DNA of 64,000 nt from assembly GCF_049354825.1 (NCBI RefSeq), contig NZ_CP186480.1:2170001-2234000 (forward strand). The letters are read 5' to 3'. The stretch is from Novosphingobium sp049354825 (GTDB lineage: Bacteria; Pseudomonadota; Alphaproteobacteria; Sphingomonadales; Sphingomonadaceae). A program made the position numbers and the translations under genes. This document shows, piece after piece, positions 34,120 to 43,075 of the stretch (position 1 is its first letter; each line of letters begins with the position of its first letter). The notes under the pieces were generated by a model. It worked only from the letters and a program-made list of their open reading frames with translations. It did no database searches and was not told where the DNA came from.

Positions 34120-34892
34120 GCGGCCTTCCTTCGTTCGGGCAACCGGGCAATCAACTCACGCGCCAGCGACATGTAAGCGCGGCTGCCCGCGCAGGCGTGA
34201 TCGTAGACAAGCGCCGGCAAACCGTGACTTGGCGCTTCGGACAAGCGCACGTTGCGCGGAATTGCGGTCTCGAACACCAGGTTGCCCAGACAGGCGCGAA
34301 CGTCATCGGCAACCTGGTCGGTCAGGCGATTGCGCCGGTCGAACATCGTCAGCGCGATACCGACGATGCCGAGGTCAGGGTTGAAACGCTGTTGCACGCG
34401 CTCGACCGTCTGCAGCAGCTGGCTGAGGCCCTCCAGTGCGAAAAACTCGCACTGCAGCGGCACCATCAGCGTATCGGCGGCACTCAGCGCGTTAAGCGTC
34501 AGGAGCCCGAGCGAGGGAGGGCAGTCGATAAACGCGATATCGTGCGCAGTATCCTGCGCCAGCGCGCGCCGAAGCCGGTCCGTCCGCTGGTCGACATTGA
34601 CCAGTTCGACTTCGGCTCCCGACAAGTCGACGGTGGCCGGAACGATATCGAGGCCCGGAATCGACGTCGGCACGATGCAGGAAGCCAGCGGCGCCTGGTC
34701 GACGAGAAGGTCGTAGGACGACGTTTCGCGACTGTGAGCAGGAATTCCGATTCCCGTCGAAGCGTTGCCCTGCGGATCGAGATCGATCAACAAGGTCCGC
34801 CACCCCGTAGCCGCCATTGCTGTCGCAATGTTGATGGCCGTGGTCGTCTTGCCGACACCGCCTTTCTGGTTGGCAATTGCGACGCGAATCAC
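34116..34892 (-). CDS. parA: Chromosome-partitioning ATPase ParA
   Basis: A 258-residue Walker-type ATPase. The deviant Walker A motif KGGVGKTTTAIN is at 10-21, IDLDPQGNASTGIG (Walker A-prime) near 37, and IAFIDCPPSLGLLTLNAL (Walker B) near 118. It forms an ATP-dependent gradient on the nucleoid that moves ParB-parS complexes and the origin. The GTG start overlaps the rsmG stop, and its stop overlaps the parB start, giving translational coupling across rsmG-parA-parB. Confidence 0.97.
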   Translation of the reverse strand: MIRVAIANQKGGVGKTTTAINIATAMAATGWRTLLIDLDPQGNASTGIGIPAHSRETSSYDLLVDQAPLASCIVPTSIPGLDIVPATVDLSGAEVELVNVDQRTDRLRRALAQDTAHDIAFIDCPPSLGLLTLNALSAADTLMVPLQCEFFALEGLSQLLQTVERVQQRFNPDLGIVGIALTMFDRRNRLTDQVADDVRACLGNLVFETAIPRNVRLSEAPSHGLPALVYDHACAGSRAYMSLARELIARLPERRKAA

Positions 34893-35524
34893 GCTTTTCC
34901 GCCCCTTTTCCCGCCTATTTGCCCGACCAGGATGCCGGCGTCAGGATCGGTGAACGACTGTTCCACGTGAAACATGTCTGCACTCGAACCTGCTGTCGCC
35001 AGTTCTTGCTGCGCCGAGCGCCCTTTCGGCAAGAGCCAAAGCGTTTCGCTGGTGGAAAAACGAGCCGCGACGTGAAGCGTTTTGAGCAACGGCGCGAACG
35101 CGCGCGCCGAGATCACATCGCATTGCATCGTCTCAAGACGCTCGACTCGACTTCCAAAGACGGTGACGTTTTCGAGCTTCAGAGCCAAGGCCGCACGCTG
35201 GAGCCAGTCGACGCGCAAGGGTCGCGACTCTACCAGGCCGACGGCCCAGTCCGGGCGGCAAGCGGCAACAACGAGCCCAGGGAATCCGGCGCCTGATCCC
35301 AAGTCCAGCCAGTGACCCGCTGTTTCACGTGAAACAAACCGCAAAAGCTGCGCTGAATCGGCAACGTGGCGCTGGAAAAGATGCGGTACCGTTCCCGCCG
35401 CGATGAGGTTCTGGGCGGCGTTTTCAGTGACGAGAAGTTCTGCCAACAGTTCCAGCCGGGACAGGGTTGCCGCGCCGAATTGTTCGGTTAGCCAGGCCTT
35501 CGCCTCGTCCTCGCTGCCGATCAC
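34889..35524 (-). CDS. rsmG: 16S rRNA (guanine-527-N7) methyltransferase RsmG
   Basis: A 211-residue SAM-dependent methyltransferase. It has NLIAAGTVPHLFQRHVADSA near the N-terminus, LDLGSGAGFPGLVVAACRPD (SAM motif I) near residue 74, VESRPLRVDWLQRAA, and VISARAFAPLLKTLHVAARF. It methylates G527 of 16S rRNA. The start is the GTG at 35524, overlapping the mnmG stop as GTGA; a longer upstream reading would run into mnmG. Two parS sites lie within the gene: near its 3-prime end and near its middle. Confidence 0.95.
   Translation of the reverse strand: MIGSEDEAKAWLTEQFGAATLSRLELLAELLVTENAAQNLIAAGTVPHLFQRHVADSAQLLRFVSRETAGHWLDLGSGAGFPGLVVAACRPDWAVGLVESRPLRVDWLQRAALALKLENVTVFGSRVERLETMQCDVISARAFAPLLKTLHVAARFSTSETLWLLPKGRSAQQELATAGSSADMFHVEQSFTDPDAGILVGQIGGKRGGKA
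34959..34974. promoter_or_regulatory. parS site 1 (within rsmG 3-prime end)
   Basis: TGTTCCACGTGAAACA matches the conserved ParB-binding parS palindrome TGTTTCACGTGAAACA at 15 of 16 bases. Confidence 0.92.
35321..35336. promoter_or_regulatory. parS site 2 (within rsmG)
   Basis: A perfect 16-base palindrome TGTTTCACGTGAAACA, identical to the consensus parS site. Confidence 0.95.
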
Positions 35525-37359
35525 GCCGCTGCCCGCCGTGCATGAACGAGAAGGGCAGCGAGCGCCGCCGGCGTTATGCCCGGAAGGCGTCCAGCTGCCG
35601 CCAACGTCGTGGGCCGTGCCGCCGAAAGGCGCTCGACCATCTCGCGAGACAAGCCAGGGGTGGCCGCGAAAGGAAAATCGTCGGACAAGGCCAAACTCTC
35701 GCTGGCGCGAAGATCGCGCAGCTCCGCGTCCTGCCGGGCCAGATAGGGGGCGTACGCTGCGTCTTCGGTCAATTCCTCGGTCAGGCCGGGATCGACATCG
35801 TCCGGCAACCAGGAGCCGAGCCTTTCGCGCTGAACATCCCCGAAGCGAAGCCATTCGCGAAGCGCCAATGTGCCCGTGTCGTCGCGCACCGTCATGCCGG
35901 CGGCGATCAGATCACGCGCCGGCACCGGGGTATCGAGCGCGTGATCCAGCCGCTCCCTGTCGGCCTCGCGCCTGTGCCACCACGCTTGCCGAACGGGCCC
36001 GACCAGTCCTGCGGCCATCGCAGCAGGGGCAAGCCGGCTGGCCGCGTTGTTGGCTCGCAAGCGCAACCGGTACTCGGCACGTGCCGTCAACATCCGGTAC
36101 GGTTCGCTTACGCCCTGTAGCGTCAGGTCATCGACCATTACGCCGATGTAGCTGTTGGCGCGGTCGAACTGCATTGCACCGCGGCCAAGCGCGGCTGCAG
36201 CGGCGCCGGAACCGGCGACCAGCCCTTGCGCCGCGGCTTCTTCGTAGCCGGTCGTGCCGTTGATCTGCCCGGCGCACCACAGACCAGGGATTGCGCGCAC
36301 TTCGAGACTGGGGCGCAAGGCGCGCGGATCGACGTGATCGTATTCGACCGCGTATCCCGGCACCACCATCTCCACTCTCTCAAGGCCGTCCATCGTGCGC
36401 AACATGGCGAGCTGGACGTCGGCGGGCAGTGACGTGCTGATGCCGTTGGGATAGACGAGGTGCGTATCCAGACCCTCGGGCTCGAGAAAGACCTGGTGGC
36501 CGTCCCGATCGGCGAACCGGTGGATCTTGTCCTCTATCGAAGGGCAATACCGCGGGCCGCGGGCGTCAATCGCGCCGCTGAACAGCGGCGATCGGTCGAG
36601 CGCGGCGCGGATGATATCGTGGCTCGCCGGATTGGAGCGCGTGATGGCGCAGGCAAGCTGCGGGTTTGTGCGCCCGCGGCTCAGGTCCGACATCGTCCAG
36701 GTATCCTCGTCCGATGGTTGCTCGTCGAGAACGGCCCAGTCGATGGTGCGACCGTCCAGGCGCGGCGGCGTCCCGGTCTTGAGCCGGGCGAGGGGAAGGG
36801 CGTCGCGAAGTTGCTCGGCAAGGCGCGTGGCTGCCTGTTCGCCGATCCTGCCGCCGACCATGCGTTCTTCACCGCGGAACAACGTACCGCCCAGGAACGT
36901 CCCGGTGCAGAGCACCACCTGCCGCGCTGGGATGAGCGATCCATCGGCCAGCGTCAGTCCCACGATCCGGCCACCATCGATGACCAGCGCCGCGGCCTCG
37001 CCCTCGATAACGGTCAGGCCGCTCTGGGCCGCGATCGCTTGCTGGACCGCCGTCTTGAACAGGCGCCTGTCGGCTTGCACGCGCGGTCCGCGCACCGCGC
37101 TGCCCTTGCTGCGATTCAACAGGCGATAATGGATCGCCGCCACATCGGCGGCACGGGCCATAATGCCATCGCAGGCATCGACCTCGCGCACCAGATGGCC
37201 TTTACCCAGACCGCCTATCGCCGGGTTGCAACTCATCGCGCCAATCGTTTCGCGCGAAAACGAGACGAGGGCCGTTCGGGCGCCGAGCCGCGCCGAAGCG
37301 GTGGCCGCTTCGACCCCGGCGTGGCCGCCGCCGATAACCAGGACATCGAAATCACTCAT
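35521..37359 (-). CDS. mnmG: tRNA uridine-34 5-carboxymethylaminomethyl synthesis enzyme MnmG (GidA)
   Basis: A 612-residue FAD-binding protein. It has FDVLVIGGGHAGVEAATASA (FAD motif, residues 3-22), SCNPAIGGLGKGHLVREVDA, GTFLGGTLFRGEERMVGGRI and RGPRYCPSIEDKIHRFADRD (signature). The C-terminal helical part ends PGITPAALAALLVHARRAAA. With MnmE it modifies the wobble uridine of several tRNAs. The start at 37359 (MSDFDVLV) fits the family; an earlier ATG would include the parS sequence and non-homologous residues. It heads the mnmG-rsmG-parA-parB overlapping operon. Confidence 0.97.
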   Translation of the reverse strand: MSDFDVLVIGGGHAGVEAATASARLGARTALVSFSRETIGAMSCNPAIGGLGKGHLVREVDACDGIMARAADVAAIHYRLLNRSKGSAVRGPRVQADRRLFKTAVQQAIAAQSGLTVIEGEAAALVIDGGRIVGLTLADGSLIPARQVVLCTGTFLGGTLFRGEERMVGGRIGEQAATRLAEQLRDALPLARLKTGTPPRLDGRTIDWAVLDEQPSDEDTWTMSDLSRGRTNPQLACAITRSNPASHDIIRAALDRSPLFSGAIDARGPRYCPSIEDKIHRFADRDGHQVFLEPEGLDTHLVYPNGISTSLPADVQLAMLRTMDGLERVEMVVPGYAVEYDHVDPRALRPSLEVRAIPGLWCAGQINGTTGYEEAAAQGLVAGSGAAAAALGRGAMQFDRANSYIGVMVDDLTLQGVSEPYRMLTARAEYRLRLRANNAASRLAPAAMAAGLVGPVRQAWWHRREADRERLDHALDTPVPARDLIAAGMTVRDDTGTLALREWLRFGDVQRERLGSWLPDDVDPGLTEELTEDAAYAPYLARQDAELRDLRASESLALSDDFPFAATPGLSREMVERLSAARPTTLAAAGRLPGITPAALAALLVHARRAAA

Positions 37360-37404
37360 CGATGCGGCCCATACCCCAGGGTCCCGGAGCGTCAAAGTCC
37401 CCCG

Positions 37405-37420
37405 TGTTTCACGTGAAACA
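37405..37420. promoter_or_regulatory. parS site 3 (between mnmE and mnmG)
   Basis: A perfect TGTTTCACGTGAAACA palindrome in the 67-base gap between the mnmE stop and the mnmG start. Confidence 0.95.
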
Positions 37421-37426
37421 CATGCC

Positions 37427-38701
37427 CTACTTGCCGATGCAGAAGCGGCCGAACAGCGTATCAAGCATGTCCTCGGTCGCCGTGCGTCCGATCAATCCGT
37501 CGAAGCCGATCCGCGCCACGCGCAGCTGCTCGGCAATGAGAAGGGGGTCGCGTTCGCAGGCCGCTTCGCACAGCGCGGCGCGGGCCATTTCCATTCGCCC
37601 CGCCTGCCGTGCGTTGAGCGCCGCTACACCCGGCCTGGGAAGTGTGGCCCGCGCTGCTTTTACGAGGTCTTGGCGCAGGCCGTCGATGCCAAGGCCTGTC
37701 ACTGCCGAAACCGCGTGGCGCGGGGCGCTTTTCCCCGCGCCACCCCGGTCGGCCTGGGCAGCGATTTCCCAGGCACCGGGCGGTCCCTCACCCTCCGGAC
37801 CCAGCCATAGGACGAGGTCCGCATCAGTCAGGGCGGCCCGCGCCCGCTCGATTCCGATCGCCTCGACCGGGTCACCCGCCTGGTCGCGCAGGCCCGCCGT
37901 GTCGAAAAAGCGAAACGGCACGCCCGACAGCGCGACCGGGCGCATCAGCACGTCGCGCGTCGTGCCGGGGATCGGCGTTGCGATCGCCGCGTCGTCCTCG
38001 ACGAGGGCGTTGAAGAGGGTGGACTTGCCGGCATTGGGCGGCCCGGCGATCGCGACCTTGACGCCTTCACGCAAGCTTTCCGCGCGCGGGCGGGCCAACC
38101 ATTCACCCAAATCCAGCTCAAGCGCGCCGATGGCCGCATAAAACGCCGGGTCGAGACCGGCGACGTCGCCCTCGTCATCGAAATCGAGCACCGCTTCGAC
38201 GGCGGCCGAAAGCGACAGCACCTGCCCGCGCCAGTCCTCGACGGTGCGTGACAGCGCGCCTTCGGCAAGCGCGAGGGCCGAGCGGCGTTGCAAGTCGGTT
38301 TCGGCGGAGAGGAGGTCGGCCAGGCCTTCGGCCTCGGCCAGGTCGATTCTGCCGTTGGCGAAAGCGCGGCGGGTAAATTCCCCGGCTTCCGCCGCGCGAA
38401 GACCGGGCAGGGCGGCAAGGGCACTCAGCACGGCGGCAACCACCGCGCGGCCCCCATGGCAGTGCAGTTCCGCCAGGTCTTCGCCGGTCGCGTTGCCCGG
38501 GCCGGGTAGCCACAGGACCAGCGCCCGGTCGAGGAGGATGCCGGCGTCGTCGCGAAGGCTAGCCGAGACGGCGCGTCGAGGTGAGGGCAGGCGGCCAGCA
38601 ACCGCCTCGAGCGCGGCCGCTGCCTGCGGGCCGCTGATGCGGATCAGCGCAATCGCTGCCGGCGGGCTGCCGCTGGACAGCGCGAAAATCGTGTCACGCA
38701 T
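37427..38701 (-). CDS. mnmE: tRNA modification GTPase MnmE (TrmE)
   Basis: A 424-residue protein. The N-terminal folate-binding domain begins DTIFALSSGSPPAAIALIRI. A helical domain encloses a Ras-like G domain: G1 IAGPPNAGKSTLFN near residue 220, G2/G3 PIPGTTRDV and FFDTAGLRD. The C-terminal FCIGK carries the conserved catalytic Cys motif. It is slightly shorter than E. coli MnmE. With MnmG it makes the cmnm5 modification of tRNA wobble uridines. A parS site lies just downstream. Confidence 0.97.
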   Translation of the reverse strand: MRDTIFALSSGSPPAAIALIRISGPQAAAALEAVAGRLPSPRRAVSASLRDDAGILLDRALVLWLPGPGNATGEDLAELHCHGGRAVVAAVLSALAALPGLRAAEAGEFTRRAFANGRIDLAEAEGLADLLSAETDLQRRSALALAEGALSRTVEDWRGQVLSLSAAVEAVLDFDDEGDVAGLDPAFYAAIGALELDLGEWLARPRAESLREGVKVAIAGPPNAGKSTLFNALVEDDAAIATPIPGTTRDVLMRPVALSGVPFRFFDTAGLRDQAGDPVEAIGIERARAALTDADLVLWLGPEGEGPPGAWEIAAQADRGGAGKSAPRHAVSAVTGLGIDGLRQDLVKAARATLPRPGVAALNARQAGRMEMARAALCEAACERDPLLIAEQLRVARIGFDGLIGRTATEDMLDTLFGRFCIGK

Positions 38702-38734
38702 TGCCGCTGCACACGCCGGCCCGGCTGACCGGGC

Positions 38735-38989
38735 TCAGCCGTCCTTCTTCTTCGATCCCGCGGAAAAGGCGCCGCCGTTATCGACGAACTGCTGGAACAG
38801 CTTCATTCCCATCTGGCCCATCGGCGCCAGGCTCTTGGCGAAATCCTGTATCTGGTCGACGTTGGCGGCACCCTTCATCGCCTTGGTCACCGCGTCGATG
38901 TAAACGTCATTGGCCTTGGCGACGTCGGGCAGGCCCATGAACTGGCGCGCTTCTTCCGGCGTGCAATCGATCTCGACATGGACCTTCAT
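38735..38989 (-). CDS. DUF6489 family small protein
   Basis: An 84-residue protein, MKVHVEIDCTPEEARQFMGL at the start, a helical middle and a lysine-rich end (SAGSKKKDG). It matches the layout of the small DUF6489 proteins of Alphaproteobacteria. These are often found near mnmE/rho, and their role is unknown; the lysine tail may bind nucleic acid. It lies 33 bases upstream of mnmE and may be co-transcribed. Confidence 0.75.
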   Translation of the reverse strand: MKVHVEIDCTPEEARQFMGLPDVAKANDVYIDAVTKAMKGAANVDQIQDFAKSLAPMGQMGMKLFQQFVDNGGAFSAGSKKKDG

Positions 38990-39077
38990 CGCGCATCTCC
39001 TTTGCCGCGTTGGCCGCGGTGCTTACACAGGCCCCCGGCAAAGTCCACGTCACTTGCCGGAGGGACGGGCCGGCGGG

Positions 39078-40106
39078 TCAACCGACGCCGTAACTCTGGA
39101 TCGCTGCGAGGATGGAGCCGATCCCGGCGCGCTCCTCTTCGGTGATTTCTGGCCGCCAGATCTCGAACAGCAGCACAACCCGCTCTTCGGGGCCGTCGTT
39201 GCGGGCCTCGTGCTCGATCGAATCGTCGAAGATCAGCGGCACGCCGTCGCTCCACGCCCGCGTCTCGCTACCGACGCGCAACGTGCAGGCGGGGGCAGTC
39301 CGGATCGGCACATGACAGATCAGGCGCGAATTGAGCATTCCGACGTGGGAGCCGATATGCGTTCCGGGCTTGAGCCGTGACCACAGCGCGTTTGGGGAGC
39401 GGCCTGGGATGCGGGGCATCGGTGCCAGCTCGAGCGCGGCCATGGTGACGGGGCAGCGCGCCGCTGCATCTTTGACGGGTTCGCCATCGCGCCAGAAATA
39501 GAACGCGCCCCAATCGGGCTTCTCAAGCAGCGGATTGTTGGGCGCGGGCCGGTTTTCGGGCCGTTCGACATAAGGCGCGAAGACATCCTCGCCGCCGGCC
39601 ATGACGGCGGCCAGTTCCGCCTGCATCGCCGGTATCTTTTCGACGATCGAGCCCAGCCAGTCGAATTCCTCGACCTCGTAGAAACGGCGCTGGGGCAGGC
39701 AGGGCAGGTAGAACACGCTCGGCTGCTGGAAATAGAGCTGGCGTTCTCCGCGCATCAATTCGACCGCTTCCTGAACGCGCGGGGGCAGCGGCCCGATACT
39801 GGCGGCAAGGTGCGCGGCGAATTCGACCTGGGCGCGATCGATGGCGGCGCGGGCATGGTCGGCAAGCGGCGCCAGCGTCGGCGGCAGGCCTCCGAACGCC
39901 CCGTCCTGCGCAAGCGCGGCCTGGTAAAAACTGACCGCGGCCCTGAGGTCGCCGGCGCGCTCGCGCAGCATGCCTTTCAGGAGCAGGGCGCCGACATCGC
40001 GGCTGGCCGCTCCGAGCCGACGGTCGAGGGCCGCTTCGGCGGCCGGCAGATCGCCCGCCGCCAGTGCGGCCTGGGCCTGGAGCAGCGGATCGGCCGGGGA
40101 GGTCAT
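39078..40106 (-). CDS. Aspartyl/asparaginyl beta-hydroxylase family dioxygenase with TPR-like N-terminus
   Basis: A 342-residue protein. Residues about 1-110 look like two or three TPR-type helical repeats (DPLLQAQAALAAGDLPAAEA, AGDLRAAVSFYQAALAQDG). The C-terminal 200 residues are an Asp/Asn beta-hydroxylase domain: GSHVGMLNSRLICHVPIRTA (metal His, Arg) and LIFDDSIEHEARNDGPEERV (second His). It should be an Fe(II)/2-oxoglutarate oxygenase; relatives hydroxylate proteins or lipid A (LpxO). The substrate is unknown. The gene lies 30 bases downstream of rho on the same strand. Confidence 0.85.
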   Translation of the reverse strand: MTSPADPLLQAQAALAAGDLPAAEAALDRRLGAASRDVGALLLKGMLRERAGDLRAAVSFYQAALAQDGAFGGLPPTLAPLADHARAAIDRAQVEFAAHLAASIGPLPPRVQEAVELMRGERQLYFQQPSVFYLPCLPQRRFYEVEEFDWLGSIVEKIPAMQAELAAVMAGGEDVFAPYVERPENRPAPNNPLLEKPDWGAFYFWRDGEPVKDAAARCPVTMAALELAPMPRIPGRSPNALWSRLKPGTHIGSHVGMLNSRLICHVPIRTAPACTLRVGSETRAWSDGVPLIFDDSIEHEARNDGPEERVVLLFEIWRPEITEEERAGIGSILAAIQSYGVG

Positions 40107-40136
40107 GGCTCGCGTCTCGACCTCCCCGCCAGCATC

Positions 40137-41393
40137 TTACTGGTTCATCGTAGCGAAGAAGTCTTCGTTGGTCTTGGAATCCTTCATCTTGTCGAGGAGG
40201 AATTCCATCGCGTCGATCGTGCCCATCTGCATGAGGATACGGCGCAGGACCCACATCTTGGAGAGCTGGTCCTTGCCGACCAGCAGCTCTTCCTTGCGGG
40301 TGCCCGACTTGCCGACGTCGAGCGCCGGGAAGATGCGCTTGTCCGCCACCTTGCGGTCGAGGACGATTTCCGAGTTACCGGTACCCTTGAACTCTTCGAA
40401 GATGACTTCGTCCATGCGGCTGCCGGTATCGATCAGCGCGGTGGCGATGATCGACAGGCTGCCACCTTCCTCGATGTTGCGCGCCGCACCGAAGAAGCGC
40501 TTGGGACGCTGCAGCGCGTTGGCGTCGACACCGCCGGTAAGCACTTTGCCCGAGCTCGGCACGACGGTGTTGTAAGCGCGCCCAAGGCGCGTGATCGAAT
40601 CGAGCAGGATCACGACGTCGCGCTTGTGCTCGACCAGGCGCTTGGCTTTTTCGATAACCATTTCAGCGACCTGGACGTGACGCGTGGCGGGTTCGTCGAA
40701 AGTCGAGGAAATGACCTCGCCCTTCACGCTGCGCTGCATGTCGGTCACTTCCTCGGGTCGTTCGTCGACCAGGAGGACAAGCAGGAAGACCTCGGGATGG
40801 TTGTCGGTGATCGCCTTGGCGATGTTCTGCAGCAGCACGGTCTTGCCGGTGCGCGGCGGCGCGACGATGAGCGCGCGCTGGCCCTTGCCCTGGGGCGAGA
40901 TGATGTCGATCACGCGCGCCGACTTGTCCTTGACCGTCGGGTCGACGGTATCGAGGCTGAGCTTCGATTCCGGGTAAAGCGGGGTCAGGTTGTCGAAGTT
41001 CACGCGGTGACGGACCGCATCGGGATCGTCGAAGTTGACGCTGGTGAGCTTGGTCAGCGCGAAATAGCGTTCGCCGTCCTTGGGCGCGCGGATCTCGCCT
41101 TCGACGGTGTCGCCGGTGCGCAGACCCCATTTGCGGACCTGGTTGGGCGAAACGTAGATGTCGTCCGGCCCGGCGAGGTAGTTGGCCTCGGGGCTGCGCA
41201 GAAAGCCGAAGCCGTCCGACAGGACCTCGATCGTGCCGTGGCCGACGATTTCCTCGCCGTCTTCGGCGACCTCTTTGAGGATCGCGAACATAAGGTCCTG
41301 GCGGCGCAGCGTGGACGCTGCCTCGACGCCGAAGTCCTCGGCCATTTCAACCAGTTCGGCGGGGGTTTTCTTTTTCAGTTCTTTGAGGTGCAT
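40137..41393 (-). CDS. rho: Transcription termination factor Rho
   Basis: A 418-residue hexameric RNA helicase. The N-terminal helix bundle begins MHLKELKKKTPAELVEMAED. The cold-shock-like RNA-binding domain has DGFGFLRSPEANYLAGPDDI. The ATPase domain has QRALIVAPPRTGKTVLLQNI (Walker A), VFLLVLLVDERPEEVTDMQR (Walker B and adjacent loop) and the R-loop region. It ends transcription at C-rich sites. The order hemE-hemJ-rho on one strand is common in Alphaproteobacteria near the origin. Confidence 0.98.
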   Translation of the reverse strand: MHLKELKKKTPAELVEMAEDFGVEAASTLRRQDLMFAILKEVAEDGEEIVGHGTIEVLSDGFGFLRSPEANYLAGPDDIYVSPNQVRKWGLRTGDTVEGEIRAPKDGERYFALTKLTSVNFDDPDAVRHRVNFDNLTPLYPESKLSLDTVDPTVKDKSARVIDIISPQGKGQRALIVAPPRTGKTVLLQNIAKAITDNHPEVFLLVLLVDERPEEVTDMQRSVKGEVISSTFDEPATRHVQVAEMVIEKAKRLVEHKRDVVILLDSITRLGRAYNTVVPSSGKVLTGGVDANALQRPKRFFGAARNIEEGGSLSIIATALIDTGSRMDEVIFEEFKGTGNSEIVLDRKVADKRIFPALDVGKSGTRKEELLVGKDQLSKMWVLRRILMQMGTIDAMEFLLDKMKDSKTNEDFFATMNQ

Positions 41394-41522
41394 TTGCAGG
41401 TGTCCGATTGGGATGTGGCCGGCGGACCGATGGGCTTGGAGAAAGCAGGTCAGGCGGCCGCGCGTGCGGCCTGCCGGTGGGCACGGGAAATACGCGCCTC
41501 TGCGGGCGCGGTCAACGAAAGC

Positions 41523-41963
41523 TTAGAACGGCCTGACGATGACGAGGATGACGATCAACGCGGCGGCGATCCCGGGCACTTCGTTCAGCAGCCGCAGCCG
41601 CTTGCCCGCCAGCTTACGCTCACCCCTGGCAAGCGCGGCGGCGTAACCGGCCATCCAGATGTGGTACGCGCTCAACGCCAGGACAAGGGCCAGCTTGGCG
41701 TGAAACCAGCCTTGCTGGAACGCGCCGGTCGTCAGCGCCAACGACAGGCCGAGCACCCACACCACGACCAGCGACGGCCACAGGATGATCTTGAGCAGCT
41801 TGGCCTCACGCGTCGCCCAGAGCTTGTCCTCGGCAGATCCGGGCGCGCTTTCCTGGTGGTAGACGAAGAAGCGCGGCAGCATGAACAGCCCCGCCATCCA
41901 GAAGATCACGAAGATCACGTGGCCGGCCTTGAGCCAGAGGTAAGTCATCGCCAGGAACTCCAT
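41523..41963 (-). CDS. hemJ: Protoporphyrinogen oxidase HemJ
   Basis: A 146-residue integral membrane protein with four hydrophobic segments. The conserved N-terminal part LWLKAGHVIFVIFWMAGLFM has the HemJ His, and GKRLRLLNEVPGIAAALIVI the conserved Lys/Arg and C-terminal helix. It oxidises protoporphyrinogen IX to protoporphyrin IX in organisms lacking HemG or HemY. It starts 14 bases after the hemE stop, so the two heme genes form a unit with rho downstream. An alternative start is MTYLWLK, five residues in. Confidence 0.93.
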   Translation of the reverse strand: MEFLAMTYLWLKAGHVIFVIFWMAGLFMLPRFFVYHQESAPGSAEDKLWATREAKLLKIILWPSLVVVWVLGLSLALTTGAFQQGWFHAKLALVLALSAYHIWMAGYAAALARGERKLAGKRLRLLNEVPGIAAALIVILVIVRPF

Positions 41964-41977
41964 CGCGCCTGCATAGC

Positions 41978-43003
41978 CTATCGCCGCCAGCCGCGCACGA
42001 CCCTGAGCAACGCCTCGACGTTTTCGATCGGGGTATGCTGGCCGATGCCGTGGCCCAGGTTGAAGACGTGCGGCCGGTCGGCAAAGGCATCGAGCACGCG
42101 CAGCGCCTGGCGCTCCAGCTCGGGCCCGCCGGCCAGCAGCAGCAACGGGTCGAGGTTGCCCTGGACCGGCATTCCGGCAGGCAGCGTGCGCGCGGCCCAC
42201 GCCGGATCGATCGTTTCGTCGAGGCCGAGCGCGTCGGGCGCGACACCCTGCGCATAGGCGGAAAGCTTTTCGCCCGCGCCCTTGGGAAACCCGATCACCG
42301 GCACGCCCGGGCAGCGCGTACGCAGTGCCGCCACGATGGCGCCATTGGGCGCGATCACCCAGCGCTCGAACTCGGCCGGGGCAAGGCTGCCGGCCCAGCT
42401 GTCGAACAGTTGCACGGCTTCCGCGCCGGCCTCGATCTGGCCGACCAGGTAATCGGTGGTGACGCGCACGATGGCATCGATGATCGCCTGGAACGCCGCC
42501 GGATCGCGATAGGCCATCGCGCGGGTGTCGTGCTGGTCGCGGCTCCCTTCGCCGGCCACCATGTAAGTCGCCACTGTCCACGGGCTGCCGGCAAAGCCCA
42601 GCAAGGTGGTCTCAGGGCTCAGCGCCGCCTTCACGCGGGACACCGTCGCATAGATCGGAGAAAGCCGCTCTGGCACTGCCTGGAGGCTGTCCAGGGCATG
42701 GTCCACTAGCCGGGGCGACAAGTGCGGGCCTTCACCGCTGAGGAACTGCAGGTCCTGGCCCATCGCGTAAGGAACGATCAGGATGTCGGAAAACAGGATC
42801 GCACCGTCAAATCCGAACCGTCGCAGCGGCTGGATCGTGATCTCGGCGGCGGCCTCGGCGTCGTATACCAGCGCCAGGAAACCGCCCTTTTCGGCGCGCA
42901 GGCTCCGGTATTCGGGCAAGTAGCGCCCGGCCTGGCGCATCAGCCACACCGGCCGCCGGTCAGCATTCACACCGTTGAGCGTATCGAGGAGCAATCCGGC
43001 CAT
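41978..43003 (-). CDS. hemE: Uroporphyrinogen decarboxylase
   Basis: A 341-residue cytoplasmic enzyme. PVWLMRQAGRYLPEYRSLRA is the N-terminal signature, ILFSDILIVPYAMGQDLQF and LLGFAGSPWTVATYMVAGEG line the active site, and HVFNLGHGIGQHTPIENVEA is the C-terminal signature. It converts uroporphyrinogen III to coproporphyrinogen III. In Caulobacter and Rickettsia hemE borders the replication origin, and a Caulobacter hemE promoter lies inside it; here the upstream 323 bases are the candidate origin. Confidence 0.97.
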   Translation of the reverse strand: MAGLLLDTLNGVNADRRPVWLMRQAGRYLPEYRSLRAEKGGFLALVYDAEAAAEITIQPLRRFGFDGAILFSDILIVPYAMGQDLQFLSGEGPHLSPRLVDHALDSLQAVPERLSPIYATVSRVKAALSPETTLLGFAGSPWTVATYMVAGEGSRDQHDTRAMAYRDPAAFQAIIDAIVRVTTDYLVGQIEAGAEAVQLFDSWAGSLAPAEFERWVIAPNGAIVAALRTRCPGVPVIGFPKGAGEKLSAYAQGVAPDALGLDETIDPAWAARTLPAGMPVQGNLDPLLLLAGGPELERQALRVLDAFADRPHVFNLGHGIGQHTPIENVEALLRVVRGWRR

Positions 43004-43066
43004 GCGCGCGCGTCTCTAATCTAAATAAAAGAGTCTTTTTGAAGGATTGATGGAGTCTGTTGGCCC

Positions 43067-43075
43067 TGTGGAAAG
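43067..43075 (-). other. Weak DnaA-box-like site
   Basis: TGTGGAAAG on the plus strand, CTTTCCACA on the minus strand, matches the DnaA box TTATCCACA at seven of nine positions. It lies 17 bases from the AT-rich stretch of the candidate origin. Confidence 0.35.

Noticed and set aside
39810..42257. Long plus-strand open frame (about 815 codons) opposite the hydroxylase, rho, hemJ and hemE genes
   Set aside because: It crosses four well-identified genes on the other strand and reads as compositionally biased sequence.
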